The notes beneath the pieces were generated by a model. That model had not been told where the DNA came from, made no database searches, and saw nothing but the letters and a program-made list of their open reading frames with translations. Source: Bradyrhizobium ottawaense (GTDB taxonomy: Bacteria; Pseudomonadota; Alphaproteobacteria; Rhizobiales; Xanthobacteraceae). Taken from it: a DNA stretch of 64,000 bases. A program made the position numbers and the translations under genes. The DNA is taken from positions 2,580,001-2,644,000 of the forward strand of contig NZ_CP029425.2 in assembly GCF_002278135.3 (NCBI RefSeq). The letters are read 5' to 3'. This document shows, piece by piece, positions 33,581-41,154 of the stretch (position 1 is its first letter; the number at the start of each line of letters is the position of its first letter).

Positions 33581-35173
33581 TCAGCGTCTCCTGGTGCCGA
33601 ACACCGACGAGAACCGCGTCGCGCCGTGCGATGGTGCGGCCGGGCGTGGTGGGGGAGGCGGCGGTGCCGGCGGGGGTGGATCGCGCGGCGGCTCCCGTGT
33701 CGTGGTTACGGGTGCACGGTCGTAGCTCGTGCGCTGCTGTGCAGGCGCAGCCGGACGTGCGCGGGACTCCGTTGCGGTCGGCGGGATCACCGCGCGGCTG
33801 CCGCCGCCGTCCTTGCGCGAGGAGGCGCGCTTGAACTCGTCGCGGATCGGCCATTTGGCCTTCTCGGCCGCGACCTGAACGCATTCGATCAGCGCGGTGT
33901 TCTTGGCCTCGCGCCGGTGCGCCTTCATGTCGCCGTCGCGATAGGCGTTCAGAATGCGAAACTCCATCGGGTCCATGCCGACGAGGTTTGCGAGCTTGTC
34001 CATCTGGCATTCGATCGCGAAGTCCATCGCGGTGACGCCGAAGCCGCGCATGGCGGTCGCGGGCGTGCGATTGGTGAAGACGCAATAGACGTCGCCATAG
34101 ACGTTCGGGATGGTGTAGGGGCCTGGAAGATGGGCGGCGCACTTCACTGCGGCGTAGCTGGAGAGTCGCGTATAGGCGCCGCTGTCGAAAAAAGCGCGGA
34201 TCTTGCGCGCGACGATGCGGCCGTCGCGCATCACGCCGTCCTTGATGTAGATGCGTTCGGCGCCGCGCGGCGGGCCGTACTGCATCTCCTCCTCGCGCCC
34301 GAACACGTAGCGGACGGGGCGTCCGGTCAGCATCGCGCCGAGGATCGCAAGTGGCTCGGTCAACGTGTCCACCTTGCCGCCGAAGCCGCCGCCAACGGTG
34401 CCGCCGATGAAGTGGAACGTATTGGAAGGCACGTCCAGAATCTTGGCGCAGGTGTCGACGGAGAAGAACAGCGCCTGGGTCGAGGTGTAGACGACGTAAC
34501 GGCCGTTGGTGTCGGGTGCCGCAATGGCGCCGTTGGTCTCGGTCGGCGCGTGCTCGATCGGGGACATCTGGTAGCGCTGCTCCAGCACGTGGTCGGCGCT
34601 GGCGAGCGCCGCGTCCGCATCGCCGAAGCGCAGGCGCTGGTGATCGTAGACGTCGTGATAGATGAAGGCGTTCTTCGGATAGGTCTCGTTGACCACGGGC
34701 GCGCCGGGCTTCAGCGCGTCCTCGACATCGAACACAGTCGGGAGCGGCTCGTAGTCGACCTTGACCCTCGCGATGGCCTCGAACGCTTCGCGCTCGCTGT
34801 CGGCGACGATGGCGAGGATCGGCTCGCCCTTGTAGCGGACCTTGTCGACCGCCAGCGACGGCTCGTCATCCTTGCCGAAGTTGATCAGGCTGAGCAGCGT
34901 GTTGAGATTGACCGGCACGTCGGTGCCACGGATGATCCGGCGAACGCCGGCCGAACGTTCGGCCTCGGTGGTATCGATGCGACGGATCCTTGCATGGGCC
35001 TGGGTCGAGCGTACGACCTTCAGGTGCAGCATGCCTTGCAGCTTGTGATCGTTGAAGTAGCTCGACGTGCCCGTGACATGGCCGAGCATGTCCTGGCGCT
35101 GGGTGCCCTTGCCGATTTCCTTGAGGTTATCGTCGCGCTCGTCGGCGAAAATGTCCTTGCGCAGTTCCAGCAT
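33581..35173 (-). CDS. Molybdenum hydroxylase catalytic subunit, N-terminal half with Pro-rich tail
   Basis: A 530-residue protein. Residues ~20-140 are the aldehyde-oxidase/xanthine-dehydrogenase a/b hammerhead domain (RQDMLGHVTGTSSYFNDH). Residues ~160-440 are the first Mo-binding domain, with GGTVGGGFGGKVDTLTEP and ATAMRGFGVTAMDFAIE. The latter is the xanthine/nicotinate-type loop, not the AYxCSFR loop of CO dehydrogenase. The last ~85 residues are low complexity, Arg/Ser then a run of Pro (PPPPAPPPPPPRP), absent from usual family members. The second Mo-binding domain is encoded separately just downstream. Substrate probably an N-heterocycle or aldehyde; unknown. Confidence 0.9.
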   Translation of the reverse strand: MLELRKDIFADERDDNLKEIGKGTQRQDMLGHVTGTSSYFNDHKLQGMLHLKVVRSTQAHARIRRIDTTEAERSAGVRRIIRGTDVPVNLNTLLSLINFGKDDEPSLAVDKVRYKGEPILAIVADSEREAFEAIARVKVDYEPLPTVFDVEDALKPGAPVVNETYPKNAFIYHDVYDHQRLRFGDADAALASADHVLEQRYQMSPIEHAPTETNGAIAAPDTNGRYVVYTSTQALFFSVDTCAKILDVPSNTFHFIGGTVGGGFGGKVDTLTEPLAILGAMLTGRPVRYVFGREEEMQYGPPRGAERIYIKDGVMRDGRIVARKIRAFFDSGAYTRLSSYAAVKCAAHLPGPYTIPNVYGDVYCVFTNRTPATAMRGFGVTAMDFAIECQMDKLANLVGMDPMEFRILNAYRDGDMKAHRREAKNTALIECVQVAAEKAKWPIRDEFKRASSRKDGGGSRAVIPPTATESRARPAAPAQQRTSYDRAPVTTTREPPRDPPPPAPPPPPPRPAAPSHGATRFSSVFGTRRR

Positions 35174-35181
35174 GGTTGACC

Positions 35182-35658
35182 TCAGGCGCTGACCCGGCCG
35201 CTCGCTGCGGCCAGGATGGCATTGATGATCGGCTCGTAGCCGGTGCAGCGGCAGATGTTGCCGGAGATGGCTTCAATGACCTCGTCGCGGCTCGGCGAGG
35301 GATTGCGGTCGAGCAGCGCCTTGGCGGCCATCAGCATGCCCGGCGTGCAATAGCCGCACTGGGCCGCGAAATGGTCCGCGAAGGCGCGCTGCAGAGGGTG
35401 CAGGTTCGGGCCCTGCTTCATGCCGTCGAGCGTCTCGATGGAACGGCCGGCCACCGTCTCCGCCAGCGTCAGGCAGGAGAGATGAAGCTCGCCGTCAACA
35501 AGCACACTGCACGTGCCGCAGCCGCCCTGGCCGCAGCCGAATTTCGGCGTCATGTCGCCGATCAACTCGCGCAGCGCCACCAGCAGATTGGTGCCGCCGT
35601 CGACGAAGATCGCGACATCGCGGCCGTTGTGACGAAATTGCAGGGGTATCTTGGACAT
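35182..35658 (-). CDS. [2Fe-2S] subunit of molybdenum hydroxylase
   Basis: A 158-residue protein. The N-terminal plant-type ferredoxin domain has Cys motif FGCGQGGCGTCSVLVDGEL and a later C (LHLSC). The C-terminal helical domain has CGYCTPGML and ICRCTGYEPI, ligands of the second [2Fe-2S] cluster next to the molybdopterin. It carries electrons from the Mo site to FAD. The gene order FAD subunit - FeS subunit - Mo subunit (coxM-S-L order) is kept, with gaps of 3 and 8 bp. Confidence 0.95.
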   Translation of the reverse strand: MSKIPLQFRHNGRDVAIFVDGGTNLLVALRELIGDMTPKFGCGQGGCGTCSVLVDGELHLSCLTLAETVAGRSIETLDGMKQGPNLHPLQRAFADHFAAQCGYCTPGMLMAAKALLDRNPSPSRDEVIEAISGNICRCTGYEPIINAILAAASGRVSA

Positions 35659-35661
35659 GCT

Positions 35662-36480
35662 CTATTCCTGGCCTGACAGCAGGCGCCGCAGATGGACGCC
35701 GACGATCTCGCGGCGATACCACGCGCTGCCGAGCGCGTTGTCGGATGGCGATGTTCCCTCGGTCGCCGCCGATGCGGCGGCCGCGATGGTTGCAGCGTCC
35801 AGCGAGCGGCCCTCCAGCGCGCGCTCGGCGGCACGGGCGCGGATCTGGGTCGGCGCCATCGATCCCAGCGCGATCCGTGCGCCCGCGATCCGGCCGCCGC
35901 TGATCGGCAGATGCGCGGCAAGCGTGACGACCGAGCCGCCCTTCGGCTTGATGCGGGCGATCTTGCGATAGCGGAACGCGTCGCTGCTCGCCGGCCGGGT
36001 GCAGGAGACCGACAGCACCAGGGTTCCGGCCTGACGTTCGCGCGCCTGCAAGAACTCCTCGATCGGGATGTCGCGGGCACCAAAGCCGCCCGCGACGGCG
36101 ACGGTCGCATCGAGCGCCAGCAGCGCCACGGTGAAATCGCCGTAGGGAGCTTTGGCAAAAAGATTGCCGCCGACCGTGCCCATGTTGCGCACGGCGGGAC
36201 CGCCGATCGAGCGGGCGGGCGCGTGCAGGAAGGCGAGGTCCCGCTCAGCAAGGATGCGCGCGAAGGTGACGCCGGCGCCGAGCGTGATGCGCGGTCCCGA
36301 GGCGTCGATCCGGGTCAGCGCCTGATCGTTGGCGCGGACCACGATCGAGATCGCGACATCGCCCTCGTTCAATGCCCGCATCACCAGCGTGCCGCCGCCG
36401 AGATAGCGCGCGCTGCGGTCCGAGGACAATGCCCCCGCCGCCTCGCTGGCGCTTGCAAACGTCTTCACTGTCACGGCCAT
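35662..36480 (-). CDS. FAD-binding subunit of molybdenum hydroxylase
   Basis: A 272-residue protein from ATG 36480, which starts 2 bp past the SRPBCC gene stop. FAD-binding motifs SARYLGGGTLVMRALNEGD (~28-46) and RSIGGPAVRNMGTVGGNLFA (~98-117) match the CoxM/xanthine dehydrogenase medium-subunit family. The C-terminal domain begins near residue 175. It passes electrons from the Fe-S subunit to an acceptor, probably a quinone or NAD. Confidence 0.92.
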   Translation of the reverse strand: MAVTVKTFASASEAAGALSSDRSARYLGGGTLVMRALNEGDVAISIVVRANDQALTRIDASGPRITLGAGVTFARILAERDLAFLHAPARSIGGPAVRNMGTVGGNLFAKAPYGDFTVALLALDATVAVAGGFGARDIPIEEFLQARERQAGTLVLSVSCTRPASSDAFRYRKIARIKPKGGSVVTLAAHLPISGGRIAGARIALGSMAPTQIRARAAERALEGRSLDAATIAAAASAATEGTSPSDNALGSAWYRREIVGVHLRRLLSGQE

Positions 36481-36482
36481 GA

Positions 36483-36926
36483 CTATGCGGCCTCCCTCAG
36501 ATGCCGGCGGATTGCCTCGAATCCAGCCTGGTAAATGTCTTCCGCGACCATGTGGGTGATGCGGTCCCGATCTTCCGGCTTGGTGGTGAAACGGGATTCC
36601 CAGTGCCAGAAGGTGCGGTCGCCGTCGGTGACCGGCAGCAGCCTGACATGGGCGACGTAGTTGAACATCGGCACCGGCGTGTCGAGCAGGCAATAGCTGA
36701 AGGACTGCTCCAGGTCCGACAGCGCCAGCAATTGCTCGCGCAGCTCGGAGCCGTCGTTGAGCTTGAACCGCCTGATGCAGCCGATCCTGTCGGAGGACTG
36801 CGTGCGTTCGATCGACGAGGTCGCGACAACCGGATGCCAGCGATCGTGCCCGTTGAAATCGCGCAGCACGGTCCACACCGTATCGGTCGGTGCGTCCAGG
36901 ATCGTGCTCTTGACGACATGCGGCAC
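36483..36926 (-). CDS. SRPBCC-fold protein (CoxG-like), copy 1
   Basis: A 147-residue protein of the START/polyketide-cyclase fold: STILDAPTDTVWTVLRDFNG at the start, HPVVATSSIE, GCIRRFKLNDGSELREQL, and a long C-terminal helix (AEDIYQAGFEAIRRHLREAA). About 40% like its neighbour by eye. SRPBCC proteins have a deep hydrophobic pocket. CoxG members help attach CO dehydrogenase to the membrane, which may be the role here. Between the FAD-subunit gene and its paralogue, gaps of 2 bp. Confidence 0.85.
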   Translation of the reverse strand: MPHVVKSTILDAPTDTVWTVLRDFNGHDRWHPVVATSSIERTQSSDRIGCIRRFKLNDGSELREQLLALSDLEQSFSYCLLDTPVPMFNYVAHVRLLPVTDGDRTFWHWESRFTTKPEDRDRITHMVAEDIYQAGFEAIRRHLREAA

Positions 36927-36928
36927 GG

Positions 36929-37366
36929 TCAGCCTCCGAACACGCGCTTGAGCGCATCAAATCCGCCCTGGAACACGCCGCCGCCGATATTGCTGACGAG
37001 CTCGGTCTCCCGCTCCGGCGCGCAGTCGAATTCGGCGGTCCATTCCATGAAGGTCTGGTCGCCGTCGGTGACGGGGGTGAGCCGCAGGGTTGCGACATAG
37101 TTCTCGACACCCATCGGCGATTCCAGGATCGAATAGGTGCAGAACATGTCGTAGTCGGAGAGGCCGAGCAGCTTCTCGCGGATGCGGTCGCCGTTGCGCA
37201 GGCGAAAATCTCGCACACAACCGATCTTGTCGGCGGGCTCGCCGCCCTCGATGCGGCTTTCGGCGATCGCCGGATGCCAGTTCGGCAAGCCATTGAAATC
37301 GCGCACCCGCGCCCAGACGCGGTCGTTGCGGGCATTGACGACGGTGGAGACGTAGACGCGAGCCAT
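36929..37366 (-). CDS. SRPBCC-fold protein (CoxG-like), copy 2
   Basis: A 145-residue paralogue of the preceding protein: STVVNARNDRVWARVRDFNG, NWHPAIAESRIEGGEPADKI, GCVRDFRLRNGDRIREKLLG and a C-terminal helix GGGVFQGGFDALKRVF. The tandem pair suggests a heterodimer or two distinct ligands. It lies 9 bp downstream of the flotillin gene, linking the lipid-raft-like protein and the hydroxylase genes on one transcript. Confidence 0.85.
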   Translation of the reverse strand: MARVYVSTVVNARNDRVWARVRDFNGLPNWHPAIAESRIEGGEPADKIGCVRDFRLRNGDRIREKLLGLSDYDMFCTYSILESPMGVENYVATLRLTPVTDGDQTFMEWTAEFDCAPERETELVSNIGGGVFQGGFDALKRVFGG

Positions 37367-37375
37367 GGCGCGACC

Positions 37376-40291
37376 TCAGCTCTTCTTCCGCGGCCCGCGC
37401 TCGGCCGGCGGTTCCCCACCTTCGGCCGAGGGGGCCGGCGAGGCCGCCGGCTTGTCGCCGCCACCTCCGCCTCCGCCGCTCTTGCGCGCGGACTCCCTGA
37501 TCCCCTGCATGTCACGGGCTTCGCGGATCAGGCCCGGCATTTTGGAGAGACTGCCGCCTTCGACGCCGATGTCCGACAGGATCGAGTCGATTAGCGGCGC
37601 CTGGACGCGATAGCGCAGGGCGGAGTCGATGACTTCGTCGGTGGCGCTGCGGCCGCCATTGCCGCCGTGGCCGTTGCCGTTGAGGCCGTCGACCTGGAGG
37701 ATGCGGATGCCCTCGATCTTCTCCATCGGCTTGACGCTCTCGCGGACGATGCCCTCGATCCGGTCGAGCAGCTTGCGGCGGAACAGCGAGTAGCGCGCCT
37801 GATCGGTCAGCACGTTCTCGGCCTCGTTCAGCATCCGCTGCGCTTCGGCCTCGACGGCGGCGCGCACGCGCTCGGCTTCCGCGGCGATCCGGGTCTCCTC
37901 GGCCTGTTTCTCGGCGAGCAGCACCTCGACCGTCTTGCGCCGCTTGGCGATCTCGCTCTCGCGCGCGGTAATGACGCGCTCGGTGGCTTCGGTCGCGCGC
38001 ATCCGCGCTTCCTCGGCCGACGCCTTGGCGGCGGACTCTTCGAGAGACTTCAGATGGATGGCGATGGCCTTCTCCATCAGGACGGTCTCGACCTCCTTCT
38101 CGCGGTTGACCTCGAGCTTGCGCAGCTCGCGCTCGCGGCCGACGCGGGCTTCGTCGAGGCCGCGGTCGGATGCGATGCGCGCGCGCTCGACCTCCTCGCG
38201 AGAGGCGATCTCGGCCTCCTGCAGCGACTGCACCCGGGCGACTTCGAGCTGCTCGATCGAGCGCCGCCGCTCGATCCGGGCCGCTTCCAGCGCCTGCTCG
38301 CGCGACACGTCCGTGGTCTCGACCTCCTTGCGCGCGACGATCTCGGCCTGCCGGACCTGGCGATCGGCATCGATCCGCTCGGACTTCTTGGTCGACAGTG
38401 CGATGACGCGGTCCTCGTCGGCGATCTCGATCGCCTTCTTCTGCTCGATGTTGAGCACCTCGCGCTTCTTGGAGGAATTGATGCGCTCGGCCTCGAGCGC
38501 CAGATCGACCGTGATGCGCTGGCGCTCGATGGCGTCGCGCCGCTTCAGCTCGGCCGCCTCCAGCACGCCGGTGCGCTCGATCTCGAGCGAACGCGTATCG
38601 CGCTCGGCCTGGATGCGCTCGGCCGCGACCGCCTTCTCCTGGGCGATGCGGGCCGCCTCGATCGCCTCGCGCGAGGCGATGTCGGCCTCCTCGACGGCGC
38701 GGTTGCGGGCGATCTCCAGCGAGCGCACGCGCTCCTCCTGGGCGATCCGGCTGGCCTCGGTGGTCTCGCGCGCCGCAATGCCGGCGACGTCGAGTGCCTG
38801 GTTGCGCTCGATCTCCAGCTGCCGCGTGTTCTGCTCGGCGGCGATGCGCTCGGCGGCGAGCGTCCGCTCGCGGGCGATGCGGGCGGCCTCGACCGCGCGC
38901 TGCGCCTCGATCTCGGCCTCCTGGATGGTGCGAACCTGCTGGATCTCCAGCGCGCGGGTGCGCTCGTCCGAGGAGATGCGCTCGACATTGACGATCAGCG
39001 TCTGGGCGATGCGGGCCTTCTCGGTGGCCTCACGGGCGGCGATCTCGGCCTCGTCGACCGCGCGGGTGCGCTCGATCTCGCGGCGGCGCGTTTCCTCCTC
39101 GTTGGCGATGCGGGCATCGGTGACGACGCGGTCCTGCTGGATCCGCGCCTTCTCGATGGCTTCGCGCGCCGCGATCTCGGCTTCCTCGACCGTGCGCATC
39201 CGCTCGATCTCGCGCTGGCGCACCTCGCGCTCGGATGCGATCCGCGTGGTGTCGATCGAGCGCTGGTTGGCGATCCTCGTCTTCTCGATCTCCTCGCGTG
39301 CCAGCAGCTCCTTTTCCTCGATGGTGCGGGTCCGCTCGATCTCCTTCTGGCGGGTTTCGCGCTCGGAGGCGATGCGGGCTTCCGCAATCGCCTGGTCGTT
39401 GGCGATGCGGGCGCGCTCGATGGCTTCGCGCGCGGAGATCTGCGCCTGCTCGGCCTCGGTTTCGCGCAGCGCCCGTTCGCGGGCGACTTCCGTGCGCTGA
39501 AGCGCGCGGCGCATCTCGATGTCGCGTTCCTGCTCCAGCCGCGCGGTCTCGCTCTCGCGCTCGATCTCCAGCGCCTGCCGCTCGGCCTCCAGGTTGCGGG
39601 CGCGGATCTTGATCATCGAGTCCTGCTCGATGTCGTTGCGCAGCTTCCGCTTGGCCTCGATGTCCTGCATCAGCTGGGTCAGGCCTTCGGCGTCGAACCG
39701 GTTCGAGGGGTTGAAGAATTCGAGATCGGTCTGGTCGAGATCGGTGATGGCGACCGACTCCAGCTCGAGGCCGTTCTGAGCGAGGGCCTCCGCCGCGTTG
39801 GCCTTGACGCGGGCGACATACTCGCCGCGCTGCTCGTGCATCTGCTCGAGGGTCATTTCGGAGGCGATTGAACGGATCGCCGAGATGAACTTGCCGGCGA
39901 GGAGGGCATGCAGTTGCCCCGGCTCCATGGTGCGGCGGCCGAGGGTGGCGGCCGCGATGGACACCGCTTCGCGGGTCGCCTGGACGCGGACGTAGAAATC
40001 GGCCTCGATGTCGACGCGCATGCGGTCGCGGGTGATGACGGCGTCCTGCCGGGAGCGCACGATGCCCATCGGCAGCACGTTCATGTTGACCGGCGTGTAA
40101 TCGTGGATGAACGGCAGCACGAACGCGCCGCCATTGATCACCACGCGCTCGCCGAGGAAACCGGTCCGGACGAACGATGTCTCCTTGGAGGAGCGGTGAT
40201 AGAGCCAGTTCACGATATAGACGCCGACCACGATCACGACGATCGCGACGATCAGCCAGAGGATCAATTCACCGACGAGCATCCCCGACAT
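37376..40291 (-). CDS. Giant flotillin-like SPFH protein with long hendecad coiled coil
   Basis: A 971-residue protein from ATG 40291 (GGGAGG upstream). One TM helix at residues ~8-30 (LILWLIVAIVVIVVGVYIVNWL), then an SPFH/band-7 domain (~35-200; MRVDIEADFYVRVQATREAV, SIASEMTLEQMHEQRGEYVA). A very long coiled coil (~205-800) includes 44-residue repeats. A flotillin-type C-terminal segment (~800-890, NGHGGNGG) and a Gly/Pro-rich tail follow. Most flotillins are 450-650 residues, so the coiled coil is about twice the usual. Flotillins form membrane microdomain scaffolds. In a catabolic operon it may cluster the transporter and hydroxylase. Confidence 0.9.
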   Translation of the reverse strand: MSGMLVGELILWLIVAIVVIVVGVYIVNWLYHRSSKETSFVRTGFLGERVVINGGAFVLPFIHDYTPVNMNVLPMGIVRSRQDAVITRDRMRVDIEADFYVRVQATREAVSIAAATLGRRTMEPGQLHALLAGKFISAIRSIASEMTLEQMHEQRGEYVARVKANAAEALAQNGLELESVAITDLDQTDLEFFNPSNRFDAEGLTQLMQDIEAKRKLRNDIEQDSMIKIRARNLEAERQALEIERESETARLEQERDIEMRRALQRTEVARERALRETEAEQAQISAREAIERARIANDQAIAEARIASERETRQKEIERTRTIEEKELLAREEIEKTRIANQRSIDTTRIASEREVRQREIERMRTVEEAEIAAREAIEKARIQQDRVVTDARIANEEETRRREIERTRAVDEAEIAAREATEKARIAQTLIVNVERISSDERTRALEIQQVRTIQEAEIEAQRAVEAARIARERTLAAERIAAEQNTRQLEIERNQALDVAGIAARETTEASRIAQEERVRSLEIARNRAVEEADIASREAIEAARIAQEKAVAAERIQAERDTRSLEIERTGVLEAAELKRRDAIERQRITVDLALEAERINSSKKREVLNIEQKKAIEIADEDRVIALSTKKSERIDADRQVRQAEIVARKEVETTDVSREQALEAARIERRRSIEQLEVARVQSLQEAEIASREEVERARIASDRGLDEARVGRERELRKLEVNREKEVETVLMEKAIAIHLKSLEESAAKASAEEARMRATEATERVITARESEIAKRRKTVEVLLAEKQAEETRIAAEAERVRAAVEAEAQRMLNEAENVLTDQARYSLFRRKLLDRIEGIVRESVKPMEKIEGIRILQVDGLNGNGHGGNGGRSATDEVIDSALRYRVQAPLIDSILSDIGVEGGSLSKMPGLIREARDMQGIRESARKSGGGGGGGDKPAASPAPSAEGGEPPAERGPRKKS
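38069..39430 (-). repeat. Tandem 132-bp coding repeats (44-residue = 4 x 11 coiled-coil units)
   Basis: Protein residues 288-628 of the flotillin consist of eight units starting REAIExARI and ending near EEAEIAA. Seven are exactly 44 residues (four hendecads). The sixth (508-540) is 33, one hendecad shorter. A degenerate stretch (629-697) and a last 44-residue unit (698-741) follow. Eleven-residue periodicity predicts a straight or right-handed coiled coil. Units differ in sequence, so the repeat is old and under selection for length register rather than recent slippage. Confidence 0.85.
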
Positions 40292-40317
40292 CTTTTCCTC
40301 CCTCGAACCTTCAGGCG

Positions 40318-41151
40318 TTATCGCGCGCCGATCGCCTTGAATTGACGTACCTGCTCCGTCAACGCCCGCTCCACGGGAAGCCGTTCCATCGAGGAGGCCC
40401 CGTAGAAGCCGTGGCAATGGCGGGTGTTCTTCATGATGAAATCGGCGTCGGCGGGATCCGCGATCGGGCCGCCATGCGCCAGCACCAGGATGTCGGGATT
40501 GACGCTGAGCGCGGCGGAGGCCCAGGTGTCGATCTGCGCCGGACAGTCCTTCAGCTTCAACGCGGTCTGCGCGCCGATCGAGCCGCCGGTCGTCAAGCCC
40601 ATGTGGCAGACGACGATGTCGGCGCCGGCGATCGCCATCGCGGCGGCTTCCTTCTCGCTGAACACATAGGGCGTCGTCAGCATGTCCTTGTCGTGCGCCT
40701 TGGCGATCATGTCGATCTCGAGCGCGTAGGACATGCCGGTCTCTTCGAGATTGGCGCGGAAGGTGCCGTCGATCAGGCCGACGGTCGGAAAGTTCTGCAC
40801 TCCTGCGAAGCCGAGCGCCTTCAGCTGGTCGAGAAACGCGTCCATGTCGCGGAACGGATCGGTGCCGTTGACGCCCGCGAGCACCGGCGTCCTCGTGACC
40901 ACGGGCAGCACTTCGCCGGCCATCTCCAGCACGATGGCGTTGGCATCGCCGTAAGCCATCAGGCCCGCGAGCGAGCCGCGTCCGGCCATGCGGTAGCGTC
41001 CGGAATTGTAGATCACGATGAGATCGACGCCGCCGGCCTCCTCGCATTTGGCTGACAGGCCGGTGCCGGCGCCGCCGCCGACGATCGGCTCGCCGCGCTT
41101 CGCCATCTCGCGGAACCGCCTCAGAAGTGCTGCGCGTTCAAACCTTGGCAT
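40318..41151 (-). CDS. Phosphoenolpyruvate hydrolase family TIM-barrel protein (Tm-1 C-terminal type)
   Basis: A 277-residue protein from ATG 41151 (GAGGTGAGCG upstream). Family landmarks: [96 protein letters not shown]. This domain resembles PEP mutase/isocitrate-lyase-like barrels; in the plant antiviral protein Tm-1 it forms the C-terminal half after a UPF0261 domain. In this operon the UPF0261 domain is encoded by the adjacent gene, 3 bp away. Enzymatic activity in bacteria is not established. Confidence 0.88.
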   Translation of the reverse strand: MPRFERAALLRRFREMAKRGEPIVGGGAGTGLSAKCEEAGGVDLIVIYNSGRYRMAGRGSLAGLMAYGDANAIVLEMAGEVLPVVTRTPVLAGVNGTDPFRDMDAFLDQLKALGFAGVQNFPTVGLIDGTFRANLEETGMSYALEIDMIAKAHDKDMLTTPYVFSEKEAAAMAIAGADIVVCHMGLTTGGSIGAQTALKLKDCPAQIDTWASAALSVNPDILVLAHGGPIADPADADFIMKNTRHCHGFYGASSMERLPVERALTEQVRQFKAIGAR

Positions 41152-41154
41152 CGC

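Noticed and set aside
33579..33583. Simple frameshift error splitting the Mo-hydroxylase subunit
   Set aside because: The first half has a long unusual Pro tail and the second its own ribosome site and a start at a domain border; a natural split is more likely, though not proven.
32557..36480. Aerobic CO dehydrogenase (coxMSL)
   Set aside because: The active-site loop reads AMRGFG, not the AYxCSFR of form I CODH, despite cox-like gene order.
38069..39430. Regular repeats that might be taken for a CRISPR array
   Set aside because: The 132-bp period is coding, in frame, and units are diverged without constant repeats and unique spacers.
37667..39871. Open frame of ~730 codons on the plus strand opposite the flotillin, rich in Leu/Asp/Gly
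   Set aside because: An antisense reflection of the repeated coiled-coil codons, without a ribosome site or family match.
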